DNA of 64,000 nt from an uncultured Lachnospiraceae bacterium (GCA_910579685.1 CAJTVN010000016.1:38875-102874); one strand, 5' to 3'. Counted from the first letter of the stretch, positions 44,575-53,672 are shown. The notes: generated from the sequence alone by a model not told the origin. A program made the numbers and translations.

Positions 44575-45557
44575 TGAAGATGAAAAAATTCGACGTGACA
44601 GCGTTGGGAGAACTGTTGATTGATTTTACGGAAAACGGGATGAGCGCACAGGGCAATCCTCTTTATGAGGCAAACCCGGGCGGTGCGCCCTGCAACGTGC
44701 TGGCCATGCTGAACAGGGCGGGGAGGAAGACCGCCTTTATCGGAAAGGTAGGGCAGGATATTTTCGGAAACCGTCTGCGGGCGGTTCTGGACGAGGTGGG
44801 AATTGACACCTCCAATCTGGTGTCGGATGCGGATGTGCGGACTACGCTGGCCTTTGTGGAGACCTTTGCGGACGGTGACCGGGACTTTTCCTTCTACCGC
44901 AATCCCGGTGCGGATATGATGCTGGGGGAGGAGGAGCTGCATCTGGAGCTTCTTGCGGACACAAGGCTCTTTCATTTCGGAACTTTGTCCATGACCCACG
45001 AGAAGGTGCGAAGAGCCACGAAGAAGGCCGTCGCCGCGGCAAAGGAGAACGGCGCGCTGATCTCCTTTGACCCGAACCTGCGGCCCCCGCTGTGGAAATC
45101 TCTGGAGGAGGCGAAGGAGCAGGCGGCATACGGCTTCTCTCAGTGCGATATTCTCAAGATCTCGGACAACGAGATCCAGTGGTTTACCGGGGAGGAGGAT
45201 TTCGATGCCGGAATCCGAAGGCTCAGAAGTCAGTACGATATCCCGCTGATCCTGCTCTCCATGGGAAGGGAGGGGAGCCGGGCTTACTATAAGGATCTGT
45301 GCGTGGAGGCGGCACCATTCCTGCAGGAGGAAACCATTGAGACCACCGGGGCGGGGGATACCTTCGGGGCCTGCTGCCTGCATTTCGTGCTGGAATACGG
45401 TTTAGATCATTTGGATGAGGGTAAGATTGCCGGGATGCTGCGGTTTGCCAATGCGGCGGCTTCGATTATCACTACCAGGAAGGGGGCTCTGCGGGTGATG
45501 CCAGAGATGTCCGAGGTGGAAGAATTCCTTGCGCAGAGAGAGGGGAAGCGGTCATGA
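44574..45557 (+). CDS. Fructokinase, PfkB family
   Basis: This 327-residue sugar kinase of the PfkB/ribokinase fold carries the N-terminal signature GGAPCNVLAMLNRAG and the C-terminal ATP/anion-hole signature ETTGAGDTFGACC, whose aspartate is the catalytic base. It phosphorylates fructose released by the GH32 and GH172 enzymes, giving fructose-6-phosphate. The first ATG at 44574 overlaps the GH32 stop; a second at 44580 is possible. Its stop overlaps the next gene as ATGA. Confidence 0.93.
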   Translation: MKMKKFDVTALGELLIDFTENGMSAQGNPLYEANPGGAPCNVLAMLNRAGRKTAFIGKVGQDIFGNRLRAVLDEVGIDTSNLVSDADVRTTLAFVETFADGDRDFSFYRNPGADMMLGEEELHLELLADTRLFHFGTLSMTHEKVRRATKKAVAAAKENGALISFDPNLRPPLWKSLEEAKEQAAYGFSQCDILKISDNEIQWFTGEEDFDAGIRRLRSQYDIPLILLSMGREGSRAYYKDLCVEAAPFLQEETIETTGAGDTFGACCLHFVLEYGLDHLDEGKIAGMLRFANAAASIITTRKGALRVMPEMSEVEEFLAQREGKRS

Positions 45558-46357
45558 TCCGCTCCCTCTTTGCGGCGGCCGTGCTGGGGATCTGGCTGAG
45601 CGGGGGCCTGCATATGGCAGATCCCCGCTCCTTGCAATGCGGACAGCCTGCCAGGCGGTATGGGGATACGGCTGCGCAGGAGCGCATGGGGGAGACAGCG
45701 GCCGGGATTGGGGCAGAAACTGAGGCAGAGGTTACGGATGCGGGATTAGAGCTGGAAAAAAGGACGGATGCGAAATTGCCTGGTGATGCGGGGCGCTTTC
45801 GCATCCGTTATTCTGCGGGCCGGGGACACAAAGGAGCGGCAATACGGTCCTATGATGTCTCCGGAGAGGGGCGGATCGCCATTGCCTTTTCGGATGAGCG
45901 GATTGGGGTATATGACCGGGATATGAATTGTCTGTTTGAGCTGTTTTTTGAAGAGACGGGTGCCTACGGCGTTTTGTGGAAGGGCGAGAATGTGCTGTTT
46001 CTGGATCACCGGTCCAATACGGCAATGGAATACAATGACAGGGGAGAGCTGATGAACGTCTACCGGATCAAGGGTCCGTCCAATCACTGGTTTGAGATCG
46101 TGGAGGAGAGGATGCGCAGCTGCGGGGAGGATGTGTATCTGTGTACGAACCGGTATGGGAGCGACAACAGAAACGTTCGCTATGGGTCTTACACCATTCT
46201 GAAAAGATACGGGCCTTCCGGAGAGGAGATTATATACCGGGCGGATGCGAGAATCGACGGTGGCCTGTGGGGAGCGCTGGTGATTGGAGGGTTTGCGCTT
46301 GCGGCGGGGGCTGTGCTGTGGATGATTGTCAGTGGGTGGAGGAGGAGATCGAGTTGA
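45554..46357 (+). CDS. Unknown protein with N-terminal signal and C-terminal transmembrane anchor
   Basis: I do not recognise this 267-residue protein. A hydrophobic N-terminus (MIRSLFAAAVLGIWLSGGL) is followed by a Gly/Ala/Glu-rich linker. A beta-rich middle (IAFSDERIGVYDRDMNCLFELFF; VLWKGENVLFLDHRSNTAMEYN) resembles blades of a propeller, and one C-terminal membrane helix precedes an RRR stop-transfer end. It overlaps the fructokinase stop by four bases, so it is the last gene of the fructan locus. Similar small propeller-membrane proteins occur in Clostridia without assigned roles. Confidence 0.65.
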   Translation: MIRSLFAAAVLGIWLSGGLHMADPRSLQCGQPARRYGDTAAQERMGETAAGIGAETEAEVTDAGLELEKRTDAKLPGDAGRFRIRYSAGRGHKGAAIRSYDVSGEGRIAIAFSDERIGVYDRDMNCLFELFFEETGAYGVLWKGENVLFLDHRSNTAMEYNDRGELMNVYRIKGPSNHWFEIVEERMRSCGEDVYLCTNRYGSDNRNVRYGSYTILKRYGPSGEEIIYRADARIDGGLWGALVIGGFALAAGAVLWMIVSGWRRRSS

Positions 46358-46381
46358 AAGAAAAGAGTATGTACAAATGCA

Positions 46382-46410
46382 TTGATTATTGCGCAATTAG
46401 TGTGTACAAT
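46382..46410 (+). promoter_or_regulatory. Promoter of the large surface protein gene
   Basis: TTGATT (46382-46387) and TACAAT (46405-46410) are 17 bases apart, about 80 bases before the ATG at 46490. The leader between them is AT-rich and shows no clear hairpin. Confidence 0.6.
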
Positions 46411-46489
46411 AGTAATATTCGGCGGAACACTAATGATACATAGAAATTAATGGGAATCTTAATCAAAACCAGAAAGGAAAAATAAGGAA

Positions 46490-48652
46490 ATGAGGAAAGC
46501 AGTCAGAAAGAGATTGGAAAAGGCGGCAAAAAAAGGCAGGAGGATTGTTATTGCGGCAACTGTGGGAGCACTGGTGCTGAGTAACGCCGGTTATGTTCAG
46601 GCGGCAGGCATAGAGGATGTCTTTGACGAACAATACTATGCGGATGAGTATCCGGAGCTTAAGGATGTGTATGGTAATGCCAGATCAGTTCTGCTGAAGC
46701 ATTTTATAAAAGAGGGCCTCTTAGAGGGCAGGAGAATGAACGGGCTGATAGACATCGTCAAATATAAGGAGAAATATCCGGATCTTCAAGAGGCGTTTGG
46801 GGATGACTGGGATGCTTATGTTGAGCATTATCTTTCCCACGGAGCCTATGAACACCGGGATAACGGCACGGATTTTGATCCCGTGGCTTATCTTAACAGA
46901 TACAGCGATTTGAAGGCGGCCTTTGGCATGGACTTACTGGCGGCTTACAAGCATTATGAGGAATTCGGGAAAAAGGAAGGCAGGGATGGCAGAAGTGAGG
47001 CCGTGGTGAGGGCTGAACAGGAGGCGGCTGCAAGGGCCCGGGAAGAAGCGGCCGCAAGGGCTCAGGCGGAAGCGGTGACAAGTACTCAGGAAGAAGACGT
47101 AAACGATGAAGAAGAGGACAGAGATGACAGGCCGTCAGAGCCGGAAAAGAAAAGCTTTGAGATTCAGAGCGTGGAGGTTACAGGCAGCGGTCATATCAGG
47201 GTTACTTTAAATCAGAGGACGGAACAGCCCCTTGCGCTGGAGGCGTTCAGTATCATATGCAACAGCGGCGGTTCCGATATGACGATACTGTCTGTTACCA
47301 CGAATGATAATATGGTCTATGACCTGACCACTACCTATTACAGAGATCAGGAATACGATTTGCAGATCACGCTTGCCGACGGAACGGCGGTCTCAAAGGT
47401 TTTTGTTTACAGGACGGATTGTGCGCAGATCGCAGGCATTAACGCTGTCCGCACCAGTGGCAGCGAGGCAAGGATTAGCTATAATTCAAATGAACCTGGT
47501 TCTTTTTACTATTTGTTAAGAGAAAACTCGGTATCCAGGGAGTCAGAGGAAGTGACGGAATCCGAAATCATTGAGAGCGGCATTAAGACGGAGATGAAAC
47601 AGCATGAAAACAGCTTTACCATTTCCGGTCTGACTGAGGGTATGCCATATACCATGTATTATGTGGCTGTCAATACAGAGGGAAATGCCACATTGGTAAA
47701 AAGTCTTTCCATTGACAAAGAGGTCTATGAGGAAACAGCCGCCGCAATCAAGAGGGCGGATGCGTTTGCGGAAAAACAGGAAAACGGCGAATTCCTGTAT
47801 GGCTTTGAGATAGAACTGGAAAATGCCACCCAGGAACCCCTGACTCTGGAGCAGTTTGATATAAGCTGCCCGCTGAACGAGACGACGCTCGGAGAGGTCA
47901 GCACTTCCGATAATAGAGTTTACCGTGTGTACATGCAAAGAGGAAGCATCCCCACCGGCAATAATACCTATACAATTCTGATCACGTTAAAGGATGGCAC
48001 ACAGCTAAAGGGTACGTGCTACCTTGACCTTCAGGCACCCAGGGTTAACGCAAGAAGTATTGAGTGGGAAGATGCGGATACGATAAAGGTAGTTGTTAAC
48101 TCAGACGAGGCGGGCACGCTTTACTATGCAATTCAGGACGAGGTAGAGGGCGAGGGGACAATTGCTCCCAAGGATCCCGCACAGATTTATGCTCAGGGTA
48201 CGAGGATCTCCATAGGATATGGCCTGAATTATATAACAATCAATGGTATAAGTGCGGGACAGTGGTTCTGCTATGCGTCGGAGGATGCGAAGGGCAACAG
48301 AGAGGATTTCTACAGCTATAAGCAGATTCCCGAGTATACCGATCCGACTCCGGATGATTCGCAGCAACCGGAAATCACAGGAGTGACGGTTCTTTCGACC
48401 TCGAACAGTGCAAAGCTCAGGGTGGTGTTCAATCAAACCATATGGGGACTTTACGACAACGGCCAGACTCAGATCAGCGGGATTGAAGGAAAAGTGGGAT
48501 TTATTGCGGATTATGAATCTGAAGGGGATTTGGAGGACAATGTGCTGGTACTTACCGTGATGGATCCGACAATTTCCATACCTGAGGGCAGCCATACCCT
48601 GACGATTGTATTAGAGGACGGAAAAACATTAACGTATGATTTTACGGTATAA
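46490..48652 (+). CDS. Large secreted repeat protein, cell-surface, function unknown
   Basis: A 720-residue protein with a signal peptide (cleavage near VQAAG, residue 35). Three tandem units follow at about residues 38-165, each like YYxxxYPDLxxxFGxxxxxxxxHYxxxGxxEGR (see HFIKEGLLEGR, HYLSHGAYEHR, HYEEFGKKEGR). Next are an Ala/Glu/Arg coiled linker (166-220) and several beta-sandwich domains arranged as two related pairs; compare VRVTLNQRTEQPLALEAFSI with EIELENATQEPLTLEQFDI. There is no LPxTG or membrane anchor, so attachment may be through the first repeats. It has its own promoter and a strong terminator. Confidence 0.75.
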   Translation: MRKAVRKRLEKAAKKGRRIVIAATVGALVLSNAGYVQAAGIEDVFDEQYYADEYPELKDVYGNARSVLLKHFIKEGLLEGRRMNGLIDIVKYKEKYPDLQEAFGDDWDAYVEHYLSHGAYEHRDNGTDFDPVAYLNRYSDLKAAFGMDLLAAYKHYEEFGKKEGRDGRSEAVVRAEQEAAARAREEAAARAQAEAVTSTQEEDVNDEEEDRDDRPSEPEKKSFEIQSVEVTGSGHIRVTLNQRTEQPLALEAFSIICNSGGSDMTILSVTTNDNMVYDLTTTYYRDQEYDLQITLADGTAVSKVFVYRTDCAQIAGINAVRTSGSEARISYNSNEPGSFYYLLRENSVSRESEEVTESEIIESGIKTEMKQHENSFTISGLTEGMPYTMYYVAVNTEGNATLVKSLSIDKEVYEETAAAIKRADAFAEKQENGEFLYGFEIELENATQEPLTLEQFDISCPLNETTLGEVSTSDNRVYRVYMQRGSIPTGNNTYTILITLKDGTQLKGTCYLDLQAPRVNARSIEWEDADTIKVVVNSDEAGTLYYAIQDEVEGEGTIAPKDPAQIYAQGTRISIGYGLNYITINGISAGQWFCYASEDAKGNREDFYSYKQIPEYTDPTPDDSQQPEITGVTVLSTSNSAKLRVVFNQTIWGLYDNGQTQISGIEGKVGFIADYESEGDLEDNVLVLTVMDPTISIPEGSHTLTIVLEDGKTLTYDFTV

Positions 48653-48696
48653 AAAGATCCGGCCAATGTATGGCGGACAGTTTATAATGTATTCGG

Positions 48697-48732
48697 GCAA
48701 CAGTTCAGCTTCCGGCTGAACTGTTGCTTTTT
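48697..48732 (+). terminator. Intrinsic terminator after the surface protein gene
   Basis: A perfect 13-bp stem, GCAACAGTTCAGC (48697-48709) with GCTGAACTGTTGC (48715-48727), closes on a 5-base loop and is followed by TTTTT. Confidence 0.92.
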
Positions 48733-48736
48733 GGAT

Positions 48737-49621
48737 TTAAATCCTTCTGCCGCGGTACGCTCCGGGCGTGCACCCCCTGCACTCCTTGAACTTGCGTATA
48801 AAATAGCTGATATTGTCAAAACCGCAGTCCATGGCGATCTCCGTGATGGGAAGAGCCGTGTGGGACAGAAGAGAACAGGCCTTCTCCAGGCGGTAGGAGA
48901 TGAGATACTGGATGGGAGAGACGCCCGCAATCTCCCGGAAAAAACGGCACAGGTACTGGCTGTTGCAGGGGATTGCGTCCGCAAGCTGCTGCAGGGATAC
49001 CGGTTCCTGATAATGCTCCTCTATATAGGAAACAATGGTCTTGTAGCGGAGAATCTTCCGGGCGTTGTCCGGGGACATGACCTCCTTTACCGAAAGCAGC
49101 ATGCGATGGGAGGCCATGAAACCAAAGATTTCCAGAAGCAGAAGCTTGCAGGAAAGATACCAGCCATCCGAAGGCGAAAGCGCCCTGGCAAGGAGCCGGG
49201 AAAGCAACCGGGAGATTTCCGGATACCCCTCGTCCCGGGGACGCAGGATATTCTGGAAAATCAGGGAGCGGTTTAAAAAGGGAGCGGCATAGGACAGTTC
49301 CCACTCGTCGCCGTAGGAAAAACCAAGAATCCTGGGATCAAAGAGAACCACGTCGTGGACGGCGGACAATTCGTTTCCCGTGAATTGATGGAGATCCTCA
49401 CTGTTTAAAAAACAGATATCTCCCTCTGAGAGCAGGTGGCTTTCCAGATTGATCTCGAACAGATAGCTTCCTTTCGTGATGAATACGATTTCCACATAAT
49501 GATGCCAGTGGCGCTCCACAAAGAAGCGCTCGGGAAGGGGCGCCGTAAAGTGCATGGCGTGGATGGGGTTCTGCGGCGTGCCGTGAATGATGTTTTCCTT
49601 CAGGGACTGATCGGGATACAT
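48737..49621 (-). CDS. AraC-family regulator with cupin N-terminal domain
   Basis: This 294-residue regulator has an N-terminal cupin-type sugar-sensing domain (RHWHHYVEIVFITKGSYLFEINL...LSEGDICFLNSEDLHQF) and a C-terminal double helix-turn-helix (SLQQLADAIPCNSQYLCRFFREIAGVSPIQYLISYRLEKA; ITEIAMDCGFDNISYFIRKFKE). GGAGG lies before ATG 49621. It diverges from the GH31 gene, which it probably activates in response to a sugar. It ends only a few bases after the terminator of the surface protein gene. Confidence 0.92.
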   Translation of the reverse strand: MYPDQSLKENIIHGTPQNPIHAMHFTAPLPERFFVERHWHHYVEIVFITKGSYLFEINLESHLLSEGDICFLNSEDLHQFTGNELSAVHDVVLFDPRILGFSYGDEWELSYAAPFLNRSLIFQNILRPRDEGYPEISRLLSRLLARALSPSDGWYLSCKLLLLEIFGFMASHRMLLSVKEVMSPDNARKILRYKTIVSYIEEHYQEPVSLQQLADAIPCNSQYLCRFFREIAGVSPIQYLISYRLEKACSLLSHTALPITEIAMDCGFDNISYFIRKFKECRGCTPGAYRGRRI

Positions 49622-49731
49622 GGGAAGACCTCCTTTTTCAAAGTCAAGATTGTGTTATTTTATTATATGAGATAATGCAAGTAATCACAAGGAAAAAGTT
49701 ATATAGTCTCTGTAGATAAAAACGTAAAAAG

Positions 49732-49751
49732 CGGCGGGAAGCGTCCTGCCG
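49732..49751 (+). promoter_or_regulatory. Small hairpin in the GH31 leader
   Basis: CGGCGGGA (49732-49739) pairs with TCCTGCCG (49744-49751) around a 4-base loop, ending just before the AGGAGG site. It may limit translation or protect the 5' end. The promoter in the AT-rich 49640-49720 stretch is not clear. Confidence 0.45.
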
Positions 49752-49769
49752 GATAAGGAGGAAGCTATC

Positions 49770-51776
49770 ATGATCAGAAAGTTTCAGTTTGGAAAACCCT
49801 TTGAGACAGAGGCTGTGACGGCGGATATTGCCGTATCGCAGGGGATGTCCTCTTACGGACAGATCAGCCTGGAAGAAGGCTTTTGCTTTCGCTATACCAT
49901 GGACGAGAACGACATCGTCTATGGACTTGGGGAGGCAAACCGGGGGATCAATAAGAGAGGATACTGCTATATCAGTGCGGCTGCGGACGATCCGGAGCAT
50001 ACGGAGGACAAGAGGTCTTTGTATGCGGCTCACAATTTTATCGTGATCTCCGGCAGGAAGAATTTCGGACTTTTCGTGGACTATCCCACAAGGCTCACCT
50101 TTGACATCGGATATACCCGGTCGGATCTGCTTGAGATCACCTGTGAGGCGGCGGACCTGTATCTGTATGTGATCGAGGGCGAGAGCGCTTACGACATTGT
50201 CAGGCAGTTCCGGGGGATCATCGGAAGAAGCTATATCCCGCCTAAATTTGCTTTCGGGTACGGACAGAGCCGGTGGGGCTACAGGACAAAGGAGGATTTC
50301 AGGGAGGTTGCCGCAGGATACCGCAAGAATCAAATTCCCCTTGACATGATCTATATGGATATTGACTATATGGAGGGCTATAAGGATTTCACTCTGAACG
50401 AAGAAAACTTTCAGGACTTTCCGGAGTTCGTGAAGGAGATGAAGGAGCAGAACATCCGGCTGGTTCCCATTATTGACGCGGGCGTGAAGATTGAGGAGGG
50501 ATATTCGATCTGTGAGGAGGGCGAACAGGGCGGATACTTCTGCAAGAAGGAGGACGGCAGCGATTTTGTGGCGGCGGTATGGCCGGGATACACGCATTTT
50601 CCGGACGTGCTCAATCCGGAGGCGAGACGCTGGTTTGGGGATCAGTACCGTTTTCTCACGGACCAGGGAATCGAGGGCTTCTGGAATGACATGAACGAGC
50701 CCTCCATCTTCTACACACCGGAGGGAATTGACGGGGTGAGGGAGCTGATCCGCAGCTATATGGAGGATAAGGACGGTGGCGCATCCATTTTCGAGATCAG
50801 GGAGGCCATGATGAGGCTTGCCAACAGCCAGAAGGATTATGAATCCTTTTATCATCAGGTAAACGGACAGAAGATCCGCCATGACAGGGTACATAATCTT
50901 TTTGGTTATAACATGACAAGAGCGGCCGGCGAGGCCTTTGAGCGAATCGATCCGGACAGGAGATTCCTCATGTTTTCCCGTTCCTCTTATATAGGAATGC
51001 ACCGCTACGGCGGAATCTGGACCGGGGACAACAAGTCATGGTGGTCCCATCTTCTGCTGAACCTGAAAATGATGCCGTCCCTGAATATGTGCGGCTTTTT
51101 GTACACGGGAGCGGATCTGGGCGGATTCGGGGCAGACACCACGAGAGACCTGCTGCTGCGCTGGCTTGCCCTCGGCGTGTTCACGCCTCTTATGAGAAAT
51201 CATACGGCGATCGGAACCAGACAGCAGGAATGCTATCAGTTTGAGAAGACGGAGGATTTCCGCCATGTGGTGGGAGTGCGCTACCGCCTGATCCCCTATC
51301 TTTACAGCGAGTATATGAAAGCGGCGCTTTCCGACGATCTGTACTTTAAGCCTCTTGCTTTCGAGTATCCGCAGGATGCGCAGGCTTCTCAGGTGGAGGA
51401 TCAGCTGATGCTTGGGAATGAGATCATGATTGCACCGGTCTATACCCAGAATGCGAAGGGACGCTATGTGTATCTGCCCGAGGAGATGCTGTTCGTGAAA
51501 TTTATGCCGGACGGTTCCGTTTTCCAGAGCGAGCTTTCCGCCGGACATCATTATGTGGAGATTGCCCTGAACGAGGTGCCTCTTTTCATCCGCAAAGGCA
51601 AATGCATTCCCATTGCCAAAGCGGCGCAGAGCGTGGCGGAGCTTGACACGGAGAACCTGGAGCTTCTGGGATATGCGGGAGCGAAATACGAGCTCTATGA
51701 GGACGACGGGGTTTGCAAGGATTATGAGAATCCGGCGAACCGCAGGATTTTGGAAAAGTCAAAGACCCCGCAATAA
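49770..51776 (+). CDS. Alpha-glycosidase, GH31
   Basis: This retaining alpha-glucosidase or alpha-xylosidase has 668 residues. Nucleophile D307 is in GFWNDMNEPS and acid/base D420 in WTGDNKSWW; the N-terminal beta-sandwich and the substrate-loop motif MYMDIDYMEGY are typical. It has no signal peptide. Specificity cannot be fixed by eye; an alpha-glucan (isomalto-type) substrate is most likely. Under a divergent AraC gene, it forms a one-gene regulon. Its last codons (LEKSKTPQ) come from a dispersed repeat starting at about 51766, so the original C-terminus may have been changed. Confidence 0.93.
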   Translation: MIRKFQFGKPFETEAVTADIAVSQGMSSYGQISLEEGFCFRYTMDENDIVYGLGEANRGINKRGYCYISAAADDPEHTEDKRSLYAAHNFIVISGRKNFGLFVDYPTRLTFDIGYTRSDLLEITCEAADLYLYVIEGESAYDIVRQFRGIIGRSYIPPKFAFGYGQSRWGYRTKEDFREVAAGYRKNQIPLDMIYMDIDYMEGYKDFTLNEENFQDFPEFVKEMKEQNIRLVPIIDAGVKIEEGYSICEEGEQGGYFCKKEDGSDFVAAVWPGYTHFPDVLNPEARRWFGDQYRFLTDQGIEGFWNDMNEPSIFYTPEGIDGVRELIRSYMEDKDGGASIFEIREAMMRLANSQKDYESFYHQVNGQKIRHDRVHNLFGYNMTRAAGEAFERIDPDRRFLMFSRSSYIGMHRYGGIWTGDNKSWWSHLLLNLKMMPSLNMCGFLYTGADLGGFGADTTRDLLLRWLALGVFTPLMRNHTAIGTRQQECYQFEKTEDFRHVVGVRYRLIPYLYSEYMKAALSDDLYFKPLAFEYPQDAQASQVEDQLMLGNEIMIAPVYTQNAKGRYVYLPEEMLFVKFMPDGSVFQSELSAGHHYVEIALNEVPLFIRKGKCIPIAKAAQSVAELDTENLELLGYAGAKYELYEDDGVCKDYENPANRRILEKSKTPQ

Positions 51777-51850
51777 GCTGACGGGGCATCAAACTTGCAA
51801 CGCACCAAGCTGCGGGGGCTTTGACCCTTGCGGCATTCGCCAAATGCCTA
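51766..51850. repeat. Dispersed repeat, copy 2 (inverted), overlapping the GH31 end
   Basis: Read on the minus strand, this matches the copy at 18961-19036: the same block ending GTTGCAAGTTTGATGCCCCG, the hairpin CCCCG/CGGGG and a GGGTCAA block. The GH31 stop codon and last residues lie inside it. Confidence 0.7.
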
Positions 51851-51917
51851 AGTCAACTTTCGGTTGACTTTAAGCAGCCGCTTGGCTCATTGCTTGCGGA
51901 AATAAATGAAAGCCTGT

Positions 51918-51963
51918 AAAATACCTGCCGTATGGGACAGCGATCCCTGCGGCAGGTATTTTT
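51918..51963. terminator. Terminator after GH31, works in both directions
   Basis: AAAATACCTGCCG (51918-51930) pairs perfectly with CGGCAGGTATTTT (51950-51962), with a T-run to the right and an A-run to the left. Confidence 0.85.
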
Positions 51964-52034
51964 GGGAAAGGCGGTAGCGGTTGGGAAGATCTTGTGTTAA
52001 AATGAATTTGCCAGTAAACAGAGGGGGAGGGAGG

Positions 52035-52856
52035 ATGAAGAAATACATATTGCCAGTTGCTATGTTTTTGCTGTTTGAAGTGGTGGCGGTGTCTTTGTGG
52101 CTTACCACGGGTAATCGGTTTTACCTGTTCAACTTCACTTATATCGGCGGCTGTATCTCGGTGGGACTTGCTCTGTTCGTAAGTGGAAAGAAACAGGCCA
52201 GAAGGTTTGTGCAGTTTGCCGTCGGCTCTTATATGCTCGTCTACCTTGGACTGATCTGCCGGGAAAATATGCAGATCGAGGGATTCTGGTATTACTTGTT
52301 TTTGGGCGTTTTCGAGGCGGCGACCATACATTATGCCGTGGCGAAGATTTTCGGCCCCCTGCTTTTCGGGAGAGGCTGGTGCGGATACGCCTGCTGGACA
52401 GCCATGGTTCTTGACGTGCTTCCCTATAAGCAGCCCCAGGGGCCCAGGAAAAAAGCGGGTTTCCTGCGCTATGTGACGTTTGCCTTATCGCTTGCCCTTG
52501 TGACGGGTCTGTTTGCGGCAGGGGCCGCCAATCTGGAGACGATCATGTTCTGGCTTTTCCTTGGCGGCAACGCACTGTACTATGCGGTGGGGATTGCGCT
52601 TGCCTTTGCATTTAGGGACAACCGCGCGTTCTGCAAGTATATCTGCCCGATCACCGTTTTTTTAAAGCCCATGAGTTACTATTCGGTTCTGCGAGTCCAC
52701 TGCGATGAGGACAAGTGCGTCCACTGCGGAAAGTGTCTGAAGGTCTGTCCCATGAACGTGGAGGTAAACCGGGAATCCCGGAAGCGGAAAAACGGGACGG
52801 AATGCATTCTGTGCTATGAGTGTACGAAACAGTGCCCGGTGAAGGCGCTGCGCTGA
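52035..52856 (+). CDS. Membrane 4Fe-4S ferredoxin-type protein, NapH-like
   Basis: A 273-residue protein with about six hydrophobic helices. A short motif FGRGWCGYACWTA, characteristic of NapH/CcoG-type proteins, lies near the middle, with a second cysteine pair (CKYICP) further on. Two classical 4Fe-4S clusters close the protein (CVHCGKCLKVCP; CILCYECTKQCP). It would pass electrons across or along the membrane. No reductase or quinone enzyme genes are next to it, so its partner is unknown. I place the start at ATG 52035 after GGGAGGGAGG. Confidence 0.85.
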   Translation: MKKYILPVAMFLLFEVVAVSLWLTTGNRFYLFNFTYIGGCISVGLALFVSGKKQARRFVQFAVGSYMLVYLGLICRENMQIEGFWYYLFLGVFEAATIHYAVAKIFGPLLFGRGWCGYACWTAMVLDVLPYKQPQGPRKKAGFLRYVTFALSLALVTGLFAAGAANLETIMFWLFLGGNALYYAVGIALAFAFRDNRAFCKYICPITVFLKPMSYYSVLRVHCDEDKCVHCGKCLKVCPMNVEVNRESRKRKNGTECILCYECTKQCPVKALR

Positions 52857-52978
52857 AAACTCCTTTGGGGAAATGGATCAAGCCGGTGTCCGAGGAAGGG
52901 CTTGCCACGATCGGGAATGCGGAAGGGGCATGGAATTAAGGAGGAGAAAGATATAATCCTGATAAATGAGATTAAATA

Positions 52979-53006
52979 TTGTTAAATAGGAGAAGATATG
53001 TATAAT
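52979..53006 (+). promoter_or_regulatory. Promoter of the DUF4358-MBOAT-DHHW operon
   Basis: TTGTTA (52979-52984) and TATAAT (53001-53006) are 16 bases apart. The leader to the ATG at 53103 is about 90 bases and AT-rich. I see no gene in 52857-53102. Confidence 0.65.
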
Positions 53007-53102
53007 AGGAGATGAATTTCTTTAAGCGAAAAGGAGCTTGCGGATTTAATCAGGCGGCCCAATGGAATCAATATAATTTTTTAAGTAAAGGAGATTAAAA
53101 CA

Positions 53103-53672
53103 ATGAAAAAGGTGGCAATGTTATTGGCGGCGGCAGTGATGATTTTTCCCCTGTTTGGCTGCGGGGGAAAAGAGACAAATCAGGAAGCGGCCAAGTCCCA
53201 GTATGCGGATTCACTGGAAATCCTGAATAAGGTGGTTGAGTCTTATGATGAAAATGATCTGTTCGCCATGTATGGCGGAGACCAGCAGAACGCAGTGATG
53301 GACGGGCCGGGGAAATTCGATATCAGCAAGACCGAGGAGCTGGATTACACGCTGGGGCTGCCCGCAGATCAATTTTCCAATATAGAGGATGCGGCCTCCA
53401 TGGTACATCTGATGAACGCAAATACCTTTACCGGAGCGGTGTACCGTCTGAAGGAGGATGTGGATTTAGACGCTTTCACAGATTCGGTGAAATCCAATAT
53501 TCTGGCAAAGCAGTGGATCTGCGGACAGCCTGACACACTGATCCTCATAAACGTGGACGGCAGATATGTGATAACCGCTTATGGAGAGGCGCAGATTATG
53601 GAAATCTTCAAAAATAATGCGCTGGGAGCGCTTGACGGGGCGCAGGTGGTTACAGAAGTGCCCACTGTCTGA
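53103..53672 (+). CDS. DUF4358-type lipoprotein
   Basis: A 189-residue lipoprotein (lipobox FPLFGCGG, C20) with an alpha/beta fold of the DUF4358 kind (YADSLEILNKVVESYD; LPADQFSNIEDAASMVHLMNANTFTGAVYRL; GRYVITAYGEAQIMEIF). This family is typically found beside MBOAT and DHHW genes in Lachnospiraceae, as here. I infer that it helps an extracytoplasmic acylation reaction; its exact part is not known. AAAGGAG lies before the ATG. Confidence 0.8.
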   Translation: MKKVAMLLAAAVMIFPLFGCGGKETNQEAAKSQYADSLEILNKVVESYDENDLFAMYGGDQQNAVMDGPGKFDISKTEELDYTLGLPADQFSNIEDAASMVHLMNANTFTGAVYRLKEDVDLDAFTDSVKSNILAKQWICGQPDTLILINVDGRYVITAYGEAQIMEIFKNNALGALDGAQVVTEVPTV

